Below the pieces are notes generated by a model that made no database searches, was not told the DNA's origin, and worked only from the letters and a program-made list of their open reading frames with translations. A stretch of 64,000 bases of DNA from Peribolospora baueri (taxonomy: Eukaryota > Basidiomycota > Peribolosporomycetes > Peribolosporales > Peribolosporaceae), in the NCBI GenBank assembly GCA_029717555.1, contig JAMDHS010000004.1:310001-374000 (forward strand), given 5' to 3'. This document shows, in pieces, positions 45,911 to 56,500 of this stretch (position 1 is its first letter; every line of letters starts with the position of its first letter). The position numbers were made by a program, and so were the translations under genes.

Positions 45911-47004
45911 ATGCCAGACATGAACGGCTCCTCGCGGGACCGGGTGCGCAAGCACACCGGCATACCGCTCTACTTCAAGGAGTTCTCGAGCAATAATACG
46001 ACGGACGACAAGTTCAAGAAGGCGTACCAGGTGCGTTTTTTGATTTGGCTTCGCTTGGTTCGGTCGTGGGCCCGAGAGCAGGTAAGGTTGAGGGGCGCCG
46101 TTCGTCGTTGGAGGGGCCCCGGTGTGGTTGTTGGAGACTTGTTCGATCGGAGGGCGTGGCGAATGCAAAACGGTCGACGAGAGGGCTAGAACGGCGAGGG
46201 AGGAAGAAGAAGAAGAAAAGCTTGGAGGAGATTGACGTCCGCTTCCTGTCCTCCTTTCCGCCCGCCCGCGTCGTTGTCGCCTCGCCTGGCGCCGCTTCCT
46301 AGGTCGTGGGCCGCCCCGCGACGACGGACCACGACATTAATGAGGATTTCCTGCGTGACCCGCCGCAGGTGAGTGAGAGCAGGGGAGTTTGCCTCCTTCA
46401 TCGAGCGTCGTCGGCGCACGTATCGAGTGACTGAGCGCGAGGGCTCGTCGTCGTCGTCGTCGTCGTCCTACGCATCCGAACGGTCGTCGTCGCTTTCCGA
46501 TCAGAACGAACCCGGTCGGGTGAGCTAGCGCTCTCTATGCTCCTCGTTCTCTTCAGGTGAAGGGAAGGACGTCTCACTGGAGCCGGACGGACTGTCTCCT
46601 TGCCCGCGTCACCGTCCATGCACACACACACACACACACACACGCACAGTACTGGGCAATAAAAGACGGTCGCGAACACGACTTGAAGAACAAGTACTAC
46701 ACCAAGAAGCAGAGCGAGGACGAGGTGGACGCCATTGTCGATGCGCGTGTCATCCGGCCCTGTCATTTGCATCCTCGCCGTGGGCCTCGCAACACCGTCT
46801 CGTCCGACTGACTGATTTGACTGACCCCTCGCCGATCCACTCCCCCATGGCGCTTGGCCCAATTGTCCACTGAAACCGAACGAACGAAATGAACAGGAGA
46901 AAGAGCGGCTGGAAAAGCGGAGGAACCCTGCGCAGATCTCAAAGAAGAAGATCTTGGACCTTCACAAAAGGTTCAAAGGGGGGGACATTGGCGGGCCATA
47001 TTGA
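45911..47004 (+). CDS. Small paralogue B, hydrophilic protein of unknown function
   Basis: Four exons, 45911-46030, 46303-46368, 46650-46742 and 46897-47004, all in phase 0, give 128 residues. The shared family core is TTDDKFKKAYQ, then TTDHDINEDFLRDPPQ, then HDLKNKYYTKKQSEDEVD. A basic end follows (EKERLEKRRNPAQISKKK ... KRFKGGDIGGPY). No signal peptide, membrane helix or known domain is seen, and it was not recognised. The third intron has a GC donor (GCGCGT at 46743) where copy A has GTGCGT at the same codon. The second intron ends in a (ca)n repeat (46621-46643) just before its acceptor. Confidence 0.72.
46621..46643 (+). repeat. (CA)n microsatellite next to a splice acceptor
   Basis: About eleven ca units directly followed by gcacag|TAC, the acceptor of exon 3 of paralogue B. 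Length changes here could alter branch-to-acceptor distance. Confidence 0.9.
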
Positions 47005-49077
47005 CCTGCCGTCGAGCGCGGCTCTCCTTCCATCTCCACTCGTCCTCCGTTCTCTGTCGTGGAAAAAGAAGAGGAAGAGGGGAAGAGGGACGGACGGAAG
47101 GGCGGTGATGGTCGGTGATAGACGGTTACGCGCTGATAAGGGGATGGATTGACGGATGGAGAAGGAGTTGAACGAGCATCGCCAGAGGGACGAGGAGCGA
47201 CGCAAGAACGGCAGAGAAGCAGCGGGGGCATGCAAAGAAGTACGTGGTGTATATGGAGCAATCACTTGGGGAGTTGACTGGGCGACGTCGGAAGGCGACA
47301 GCATCTTTGCGATGCTTCGTCAGGGTGACCGTCGTGCACCGCGTACGATGGCGAGAGACGACGTTTCCCTATGTTATGTCCACCTCATCACCATTGCTGT
47401 CGAACGGCCTTTTCTCTTGTACTTTTATCTTGAGATCGATCTCCATTCATCTCTTCTTCCATTCATTCTTGCGCCGCGTTGATTGAAGCGGGTCCAACGT
47501 GTTGTTGTATCGAGCATGGCGGACTCTCGTGACGCACATGGATGCGAGGCCGGTCCGCAGCTACGCCGGCCTGCGGGCGGGCCTGTTGGCTGGCTGGTGG
47601 CTAGCTGGCTACGATGGGATTCTGTGTTGGAGGAATTTCGAAAATGCCAAAGGAACGCTTGCTTGTACATGACAAGCTACTATGACGGCCGACCGCACTG
47701 TCCCGTTGGCGAGCGACTCCACCACGAAAAAACAAGCGAGCGGCGGAGACGACGTGGAGAGGGCGGATACAAGGCCGGGTGGGAGCTGGAGGGGGTAAGG
47801 GATGGAGTTATGGAGTTTACTGCGTTCTGTAATCGTTCGACTTCTTCCGTCACGCAGCGTCAACGACGGCGTCCACCGGGTCGATCCAGCCTACGGCCGT
47901 GCCTGAGCCGAGTGGGCAACTGCGGCCGGGGCGCGGTCCGTAGTGGCGCGGGCTGACGATGTGGAGCGGGCGGAGGAAAGAAGAAAGAACGGCGGAGGAG
48001 AAGAAGAGGGAGAAAGAAAAAGAGGAGAAGAAGAAGAAGAAGAAGGAGGAGGAGGAGGAGGAGGAGGACGATGACGACGACAACGAGACGACGACGATGA
48101 ACAAAGGCTAGGAAACGAGAAAGAAAGGCGGCGTCGTTCACGCGCTCACGTGCGCCCGCCAGCCAAGGCGTCGTCCACGGGCGAGATGGGAGTGAGAGAG
48201 AAGGATGAAAGGGAAGGCTTGGTGAGGAAGAGGGAAGGAAGTGTCGAGGGCCGAGTGTGCCGGCGGGAGCTGAGTGGAGGATGGAGAGTAGACGAACGAG
48301 TGAGAGAGTGGCGAGCGAGCGTGGCTGAGCGACGACGACTTAAAACCCGAGCGTGGCTGGCGCTCTTCCTCCTTCGCCCTCATCCACCACATCCACCACA
48401 CATCTCCTTTCCACTTCGTCGTCGTAGCGCTGGTCGCACGCTCCCACTTTGATCCTTAATCTTTCTCCCCCCCGTCCTCCTTTATCTCCCCAAGATCACA
48501 ACCAAGCACAAGCAGCAGCAGCAGGAGCCATACAGACAGACGCCTACGCACTGCCACCCCATCGCCTCGCCATCGTTGTACACCATCCTCGCCTCGCCCA
48601 ACACCAGCGCCGCTGCGGAAGACTCGTGAGTGCTCTTTCATCTATCTAGCCTGCCCATCGCATCCCCTCGCACTGCCTCTCTTGGCGCCACCCTCGCACT
48701 TAGTCGTGGTGTCTGTCGCTGACGTCGCGTCATGGTCCCCTCCTCCTCGTCTTGGCCCTGCCGCGCCCGTCGTCATGGTACCCGTACCTGACACCCGCCT
48801 TGCTCGACAGGTTGAGCTCGTCACTACTGCACAGATCACCTCCTCAGCTCGACTCATCTCGTCCCATCTAATCTCACCACCCGCTTCTCTTATTCACAGA
48901 GTCGTCGCTCGACCCATCGCAGTCCGCGCTGCTCTTATCTGCCCGCCTCCATCCCCGCACGAGAACCCCTTCTTGCCTCCCATCTTTTCCCCCTTCCGCT
49001 CCTTCATTATCACGCTCCTTGCATCTTTCTCGGACTCTTATCCAGCCCCTCCTCTACCCTTCCCATCCGCTTTCCAC
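47005..49077. other. Intergenic, purine-rich patch, no gene seen
   Basis: This 2.07 kb stretch lies between + strand genes. A strong purine block (agaaga/gaggag) spans about 47970-48070 and a cagcagcag run lies near 48510-48523. A frame continuous with the next gene reaches back to an ATG at 48682, but its peptide (SSARLISSHLISPP) is not convincing and includes an acceptor-like tract. Most of this is probably promoter, leader or a 5' intron of the 49078 gene. Confidence 0.45.
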
Positions 49078-50982
49078 ATGCTCGCCGTTTCCTCCACCCT
49101 CCCCTTCGTCCTCGACGGCGATCGTCGCGTGGAGCCGCTGGTCGGCTCTCCGTCTCGCGTCGCCTCCCTCCCCGTCCCGCGTTCGCCGGGCATGTTCCCC
49201 TCGTCGCCCTCCTCCGTCGAGTCCGCGTCCGTGACCGCCAACGGCGACGCCCCTCCATCCCGGCCCGAGCTGCTCCAGGTCCAGGTAAAGGCGCGAGGGA
49301 ACCCCCAGTTGCGCCGCATCCTCCCTTCCCCGCCTGCCTCTCCCCGTCGCATCTCCGCCCCCAGCCCTCTCCATCGCAGCTTCGACGCCGCCGCCCTGGG
49401 GGAGGCTGCCAACCACCGCGCCGCTGACGCTGGCGCCCTTTCGCCCATCTCCTCCTGGGACGACGGCGACGACGACGCGTTCGACTTGGACCCTCCCCTG
49501 TCGCCCCCCACTCCCAGGCCCTCGGCCACGTTCTCTTTCATGCTCGCCGCCCGTACCGACGCCCGCTGCGGTGCCACCACTCCCGCTCAGGACGCTGACA
49601 AATTCCACGAGAGGGCCCTACCCTCCTTGCCGCCTCTCAGTGTCTCTGATGGGCCCAGGAGGCCCTCCTCCGCCGCTCGCTTGGAAACGGAGCGCGGCTC
49701 GGAAGTCGCCCCTCAACGCTGTCCATCTCGCGAGCGCGACCAAGCCGAGATCGCGCGTCTGATGAGCTTTAAGCTGCGAGGCGCGATAAGGGGCGGCGGA
49801 AGGGGAACCGGTGGCCGTACGGAAAAGGACATGCGCCACGTTGCCGCCTTTGGCGCTCACCGCGTCAGCAAGGGCAAAAAAGTGATCTCGGATGAACGGC
49901 GCGTGGACAAGCCTGAGCCCAAGCTCAAGTCCATCCTTCGGTCCACGCCGTCGTCCGCCGAAGACCCCAACCTCATCCCGGCCACCCCACCCGCTACGCC
50001 CCCCACGCTTCACTTCCTCCTTCCCTCCCCGGGCCTCTGCTCTCCTATAGAGCACGCGCAGCGCATGGCCAAGGCCAGAGATGAGGGGCTGAAGAAATTG
50101 AAGGACGCTGCTGCTCAGGCCGGTACTCTCGCCTCTTCCGCCCCCAACTCGTCCGGTGACGCCCCTGCGCCCGGTAAGCCCAGGCTCAATCGCGCCGCTT
50201 TGCGAACGTGCGCGGCCCTCGCCGCGTCTGCCGCCCAACAGCAGCAGCAGCCGACCGTGTCGCACTCCAACGCTCCACTATCTCCCGTCACTAAGCCCAG
50301 GGTCAGGGCCGCGTCAGGGGCCACCCCCGTAGCGGGCGCTCGGGACAGGTCGATGCCGAGCTTGGACGAGATCACGGCGCGGATCACGGCGCGCGCTGGT
50401 GGAGAGAAGAAGATCGACGTCCTTGCAGGCGCCGGAGCCGAGGAGGAGAGCGTGCCCAACTCGCCGGCGACACCGACGCCCGACGTCAGTGTACACATCT
50501 TGCCTCCGTCGCCACCTGCGCACCCGCCGATGAGCCCTAGCATCGACGCCGTCCTCGGCGTCGCTGGTGGCCTGTCAGGAACCATCGTCGTCGCCGACGC
50601 CGGTCATCTCGCCCCTCCGCCCCGCCTCGCCGCCCCCGGCGCTGCGAGCCGGTGGGCCAAGATGGCCGGCCTGGCCGACGGCTCGCTCGTGCCCGGCTCG
50701 CCCACGCTCTCGTCGATCCGCCGCGCCAGGGGCAATTCGGCGCCGCCGAGTCTCGAGGCGATGCGCTTCCCCCCTAAGGCTCCCATCCCCGGCGTCGTCG
50801 TCGCCGCGGCGGGAGAGACGGAGGAGAGGGAGCGAAGGAAAGTCGGTTCGGAAGAGCGAGCGACGGCTGCGGCTGCGGCTGCGGGTGATGACGGGGTCGA
50901 CGGCAGGAGGGAGGAGGCAGGTAGGGCCATGATGCTCCGGCTGGGCAAGAGGAGGAGCGCTCCCGTGCCTCCCAGAGCCTGA
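49078..50982 (+). CDS. Large disordered protein of unknown function
   Basis: One exon from ATG 49078 to TGA 50982 gives 634 residues. The frame has clean coding character throughout. The chain is Ser/Pro/Ala-rich and mostly disordered. It has many SP/TP sites (LPSPPASPRRISAPSP, SPPTPRPS), a basic central block (EIARLMSFKLRGAIRGGGRG), KPEPKLKSILRS, a Q5 run, a short motif SMPSLDEITARITARAGG and a basic end MLRLGKRRSAPVPPRA. No catalytic domain, signal or membrane segment is seen. The SP sites suggest control by proline-directed kinases. An upstream in-frame ATG at 48682 was not chosen because the added peptide looks like leader or intron sequence. Confidence 0.7.
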   Translation: MLAVSSTLPFVLDGDRRVEPLVGSPSRVASLPVPRSPGMFPSSPSSVESASVTANGDAPPSRPELLQVQVKARGNPQLRRILPSPPASPRRISAPSPLHRSFDAAALGEAANHRAADAGALSPISSWDDGDDDAFDLDPPLSPPTPRPSATFSFMLAARTDARCGATTPAQDADKFHERALPSLPPLSVSDGPRRPSSAARLETERGSEVAPQRCPSRERDQAEIARLMSFKLRGAIRGGGRGTGGRTEKDMRHVAAFGAHRVSKGKKVISDERRVDKPEPKLKSILRSTPSSAEDPNLIPATPPATPPTLHFLLPSPGLCSPIEHAQRMAKARDEGLKKLKDAAAQAGTLASSAPNSSGDAPAPGKPRLNRAALRTCAALAASAAQQQQQPTVSHSNAPLSPVTKPRVRAASGATPVAGARDRSMPSLDEITARITARAGGEKKIDVLAGAGAEEESVPNSPATPTPDVSVHILPPSPPAHPPMSPSIDAVLGVAGGLSGTIVVADAGHLAPPPRLAAPGAASRWAKMAGLADGSLVPGSPTLSSIRRARGNSAPPSLEAMRFPPKAPIPGVVVAAAGETEERERRKVGSEERATAAAAAAGDDGVDGRREEAGRAMMLRLGKRRSAPVPPRA

Positions 50983-52177
50983 GGCAGCAGACCCTTGTTT
51001 TCTTTGCGCGCACAATCAACCGCTCCCATGTCGCTGAGGCTACGCTATGGCTCGGAGGGGAACCAGAAGAGCGGATAGAATTGATAGGATAGGATAGGAT
51101 AGGATAGGATAGGATAGGATAGGATAGGATAGGATAGGATAGGATAGGATAGGATAGGATAGGATAGAATAGGATAGGATAAGGTCGGATAAGATAGGAT
51201 AAGATAGGATAGGGTAGTGTAGGGTAAGGTGACCTAGTCATCGCTCGTCGCGTTCGCTCATCGTCGCGGCCGATGCCGAATGTCCATCCGTCCTTTGTTG
51301 GGACATCGTTTCCCGTCCCGTCCCGTCATGGATGGATTCAAATTCGAATGCAATGCATCGAGCTAGCCCACCATCCATCCATCCATCGAACCTTCGTTTT
51401 GTGTTTTGTTTGCTTCTTTGCCGTCGTCGACGCCCGCCTGATGACGGCGATGGATGACCAACCGGTACGACACATCGAAAAGCGATGCCGACGTTTACGG
51501 ACATGCAGGGATGGGAAGGGTGATATTTGCGAGCATCCAAAGAGAGAACGAAGATACAGGAACGTCTTTGAGAGATGCATAGAGATACGACGCGGAGAGG
51601 ACGAGCGGCTAAGCCGTACGTATCGTCTCGGTGGGAGGCAAGTCTCTTGCCCAGGTGAGGACGAGGACTAGACGTGCCCTGTTGATCGCGCTCAATCGTC
51701 TGCCATCGCTTTCCCCGGGCCGCTCGTCGTCCCTCGCACGACTGTCATCTGCAAGACGACGACGACAACCTGCCTCCGAGCACCAACCAGAATCGCGTGA
51801 CAAGTCGGGAGGGGACGACGGACCCGAGAGGAAAAGGCTGCACGGAACACTGGCTGGAGAGCACGCGCGCGATTCGCATCCTTGGACGTCGGCGACGCCC
51901 TCCCTCCGTGCCGTGCTGCTCTGCGACAAACGTATATGGAAGGCGTGTATGTGCTTGCGATCCATATCGCACGGCATTCCCATAAAGCCGTCATAAAATC
52001 CTCCGAAAATGTTCGATGCGATCTCAAAGTTCCCGTGTCCGTCCCTCTTCGATTGTTCAATCGGCACACAAAGTAAACGGGTCGGGGTGGTGGGCGAAAG
52101 TTGCACGAGTTCGCGCGCTCGAGCCACAAATTGGGCCAGCGGCCAACAGGACGCCTAGACGGGGTTTCACAGACTCG
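50983..52177. other. Convergent intergenic region
   Basis: This 1.2 kb stretch lies between the 3' ends of the disordered protein gene and UreD. Apart from the gatag array it contains (atcc)n at 51368-51387 and no supported coding region. Confidence 0.5.
51083..51236 (+). repeat. Pentanucleotide GATAG array
   Basis: About thirty units of gatag (aggat), near-perfect to about 51175, then with interruptions (agaat, aaggt, agggt) to 51236. It begins about 100 bp after the stop of the disordered protein gene. Confidence 0.93.
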
Positions 52178-53419
52178 TTAGGCGAAAGCCCGAGCAAACA
52201 AGTCATTACCAACCACGTCTCTCAAACCGCTCAGTCGCTCAGCAAGCCAGTCCCGCACCATCTCCGTCTCCCTCGCGGCCACCCTTACGATTGCCGCCTG
52301 AGTCTTGTCCTCTGCCGCATCAGCCCCGGTCAAGCCAGCGCTTCGACCTTGACTGCCCTCGGGAGCGCTTTTCCCCACCGCTTCAGTCCTCCTCCATGCC
52401 TTCTCGTCCTCCTGGCCAAGGAGGTCACTGAAGCTCCAGACGAGGTCATCCGGCTCGGGCCGTGCGCGCTGGACGATGGAATCGGACTCCTCCCGCAAAG
52501 AGGTCACGAGCGAGGCGCAAAGTGGACCGACAAGGATCAGGGTGGCGTAGCAAGCGTACGGCTGAAGGCGGGCGGCGTAGGAGCCTTGACGCGGAGGGAG
52601 CGGGGATGCGGAGGTGGACGAGGAAGGAGGGCGAGCGAGATCGCTCAAGTTGTCGTCGTCCTCGAGCACCGTCACGTCCCGCACGATCGGCCTCCCCTGC
52701 ACGCGGACCACGTTCCGGCTGGCGTACCGCCGGAACATCCATTCCTCCCCCCTCCTCATCCGTCCGCTCGTGAACCAGTCCAGGAGGACGAGGGAACAAG
52801 TTAGCCGGCATTCGAGGTCGAACGTCTGCGTCTGTACGTACGACGACGAGGCGAAGCACGTGACGGGCGATGGGAGGAGGACCAGCGAGCCGCCCTCTCG
52901 GACGAGAGTGTGGAAAGTTTGAGTGGTCGAGCCAACAACAGCTGAACAGTCCTCTCCTACGACACTCGTGGCAGCCCTCCCTCTTCCGTTCTGCAAAGCT
53001 GATGGTTCGGTCTGCCTCGGCCACAGCCGAGCCTTGAACACCTTAGTGCTCCCCTGGGTAAGGAGCAGTAGCACGCAGCCTGGTCCGACGTCCACATCGA
53101 GTCGAACTCTGTCTCCGCTCACGAGACCGCCGCCATAGCTCACGAGGTAGACGACTCCGAGACGTCTGCGAGCGGCGACGGGATCGGAAACCCGAGGGGC
53201 GAGCAGTTTGAGAGGAAAGGTCGCAGAGATCTCCGGGAAGCTGCTGTATGCCCCGCGGCCTCGCTGGGTCAGCCGGGCGTGCGTGGTCTCCGGTCGAGAG
53301 CGTGGTGGCGGGGGATAAGGCGGCGCCCGATGAGCCCCGCTGTAGAGGACTTCATGAGTGGCCGAGCCATGTCGAGACACTGGCGCAACTGACGCTATCG
53401 CATCTGATGGAGTTGCCAT
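52178..53419 (-). CDS. URE4: Urease accessory protein UreD
   Basis: One uninterrupted exon of 413 residues starts at ATG 53419. The UreD pattern is clear: LLAPRVSDP, then LVSYGGGLVSGDRVRLDVDV, LLLLTQGSTKVFKA, FLECRLT-type strands (TFDLECRLTCSLVLLDW), SGRMRRGEEWMFRRY and a C-terminal ETEMVRDWLAERLSGLRD. UreD binds apo-urease and, with UreF and UreG, brings nickel to the active site. In basidiomycete yeasts urease is needed for growth on urea. Lack of introns is unusual beside its neighbours. The start lies only 96 bp after the stop of TRS85 on the same strand. The Cryptococcus name is used as symbol. Confidence 0.92.
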   Translation of the reverse strand: MATPSDAIASVAPVSRHGSATHEVLYSGAHRAPPYPPPPRSRPETTHARLTQRGRGAYSSFPEISATFPLKLLAPRVSDPVAARRRLGVVYLVSYGGGLVSGDRVRLDVDVGPGCVLLLLTQGSTKVFKARLWPRQTEPSALQNGRGRAATSVVGEDCSAVVGSTTQTFHTLVREGGSLVLLPSPVTCFASSSYVQTQTFDLECRLTCSLVLLDWFTSGRMRRGEEWMFRRYASRNVVRVQGRPIVRDVTVLEDDDNLSDLARPPSSSTSASPLPPRQGSYAARLQPYACYATLILVGPLCASLVTSLREESDSIVQRARPEPDDLVWSFSDLLGQEDEKAWRRTEAVGKSAPEGSQGRSAGLTGADAAEDKTQAAIVRVAARETEMVRDWLAERLSGLRDVVGNDLFARAFA

Positions 53420-53515
53420 GGGCCGCCCGACCGCGAAGATAAATGGACGCGGACAGATAAAGACGGACGGACGGGACGGAAGCGTAACCCTACTGCCAGC
53501 GTTCCATCCAGTGGC

Positions 53516-56500
53516 TCACGACTGCAAAACTCTAAGGACATGGACACCGCCGCCTCTCCGGACGAACTCGATCTTCTTCCCCAGCAACACTTCCCGGCCC
53601 CCATCGTTCTCCTTCAACCCTTCTCCGTCCGTCATGACCGTGGTCCATAGCGTCCATGCTCCGATGCTGACCGTCGCTGGACGCTCGACCAAAGCGCGAG
53701 CTCGCACTTCGACGACAGCTCCCGGAGCTACCGCGCCACGGTGGGTCAACCGGCCTTGCCACAAAGCCGGCGGCGGAAGGGACGAGCTGAAGAATGCAAC
53801 GAGGAAAGCGATTCGATTCAGAGCGGGGCCTCGAGACAAAGGGTGACCGCGGGGACTCACTCGAGCTCGGACGGCCCGCCTTCCAGAGCGAGCACGAATC
53901 GGGCATGACGAATCGCCGACGTGTTCCGTATAGTGAACGTGACCGGTACTGGGCATGGCCTATGTGAAATAGATCAGGCGAGAAGACAAGGTTCAGTAAA
54001 AGGGACAAGGCGGCGTTCATGCTAACACCCGCTCACCCTTCGCCTTGGAAGTCATGCCGAACCTCATCGACGAGGTCGACGTCAATGGCCAAGCAATCCT
54101 CATCGTTGCCTAGTCCGCTATCGACCAAGCTCTTCAGCAGAGCCGCCTTCTCCCTCACCGTTTGCTCGTACATGCTCCTAACTCCCTTCCCCGCACCCTC
54201 TTGCTGCGCCAGCACCCGATCAAGTACACCCCACGCTGGACCGAGGGTCAGACCGAAGATGTGAATGTGACCCCGGCGATCGGTACCCGCGATCGAGAAG
54301 TACACGACAACGTCCACGTCGCGTGGCTCGTAAAGGGTGAACAAGTATGGGTGGTCCGCAGCGGGAATCAATGGGTATTGCTGTCCGAGGACATACTGTC
54401 GCCAATCGCGACGCGACAAAAGGAAATAGTTGCGAAGCCACGGAGCGGTCGTCGAGATCGGATCTGATAACTGCAAATCGGAACGCGGAGGGACGATCGA
54501 CGAATCAGCGGCGGTTTGACAGCTTTCGCAAGAAACGAGATCTGATCCACGTACTGTCGAGACACTGCTGATCCAGACGCCTGCTTCGGCGGGCAGGCTT
54601 TTCCGGAACTCGTTTCCTCCTTGGAGCATAGACCGTAGTCTTTCCACAGTAAAACCTAGGTCTGTCATGGGCCTGGCGGAGGCATCTTGCTGCTCTTGAG
54701 GGGCATCTACTGCTTCGAGCACAAATGACGTGCGTGAAGACTGGGACGGCGGAACCGAGGAGAGATTATGTCTAGAATATGCGGGGAAATTTCAGTACCG
54801 ACCTTGCCAATGCTCGCTCTTCCCTGCCGACCTACTCACAACATGGTGACCCGAGAGGATATTTCCCAAGACGGGCTCAAACAAGACACCTGATCGATCC
54901 TGACGTCCGCTGTGGGATGGAGGTTGTCGACCTGCGAGAACGCTCAGCTCCGTCAGCAAACGCACGTTCATAGACCTTGAAGCAGAGAGCTCAGCCCATC
55001 CAGCACCCACCTCGAGTGCCAGACTGTAGGCGTTCGACCTGGACTTGCTGAGTTGCGGAGTGACTGACACCTCCACGAGCGTCTCCACGTCCAGCTCATG
55101 GGCGAACCTCGTCGAGAGGTATTCCCCTTCTCTCTCCTAATACGAACGTAAGGGAACATGACGACGGATGAGGTCGGATCCGATCGCGAGCCGCTGGGCG
55201 AGACCGAGAAAAGACTCACGCTAGACTCGAACACGAACAGCCAACGCAGCTCGTGTCTCCCAGGGGCATCGCCGCGGAGCAGCACTACGACGTCGACGGT
55301 CTCATCGGGCTGAAGCGCCTCACCGGGGAGGGCTATCTCGCTCGGAGGCAGCTTGCCGAGATCGTTTGGGCATGATACGAGGCTCCGCGACGGGTACGCG
55401 TCATGGGAACCGGTCGATCCGTCTGCCAGCGGTGATGTGTAGATGTCTGCCGAGGATGGGTAGTGCGGAAGAACGCCGTCGATGAGCGCAGAATCTCACC
55501 GCACAAGACCATTAACGCCCCACTCACCCGCAGAGCTCGAGGCCAGAGAGTCGGTCATTTGTACGAACGTCGGTAGAGAGGCGAGCGTGCGTAGATCTCG
55601 CAACGGGACTTTGCCCTTGTTGCGCACTCTCATGACCGCCTTGACCGTCTCGCCAACGGCGATGAGCTCGGGTGCATCGGTGAAGGTAATGGCGATGGAC
55701 GGCTTGGGCGGCATGACGGAGACTTGGAGAGATGTGTCGGGTGCGTAGGTGGGCTCGAGCCTGTGAGCCTTGGTCGCGTTCAGCCGTCTGCCCTTACGTG
55801 TCAGTGTCTCAGTGAAGACCAACAGGTCGTGGAAACGGAACCTGATCGAGGCGAACCTGATCTTGCGTTGTGAGCTGCAGCGAACGCCGAAAGATATCTG
55901 CGAAGACAGGAAAAGCCAAGATGAAGGGTCAAATCGCTGAATCGACGCGTCGAATCCCTAGACACGACGCTTACCGGCAATTCCTCCGCCGGTGCAAGCT
56001 GAACCTCAGGCATGGCGTCCAGCTCGACGCCCTCGATCTCGCTCGCGTCCACGGTAGGGCCCGGCTTTCCTGTTTCGTCCAACTCGAAGGCCAGGAGGGT
56101 CAAATCGCTGAGCGTCACCGACGCATGAACGGGATTGCGTGCGACGAGGTCGAGGTAGAACGTTTCTGTCCAAGCGGGGGTAGGGGCGCGGAGGAACGGA
56201 GAAACTGAGTCGCGATCAACGAGACCATCATGCGATGACTCCGCTCGACCACTCACCTCCAACGCCGACTATATTCTCCGACGTTGCCGGAGTCAAGGAC
56301 AACGGTCGCTTCCGCTTGCGCTCTGAGCCATCCGCGCGGTCCTTGAAGCCCCGCTCGAGGAATGCGGTTTCCAGGTCAGCCCAGCCGGAGTCATCAGCTG
56401 ATCGGGTGGTGGAGTAGAGGTCGTCGTAATCGTCGGATAACCGGATGGACGCCCGTTTTGCGTCGAAGATCGGCGCTGGAAGAGCGAGGGAAGAGGAAGA

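Noticed and set aside
48682-49077. Upstream extension of the disordered protein
   Set aside because: The extra 132 residues look like translated leader or intron sequence with repeated cag/acag acceptors.
52016-52804. 262-residue plus-strand frame
   Set aside because: Antisense to UreD, which has clear family motifs on the other strand.
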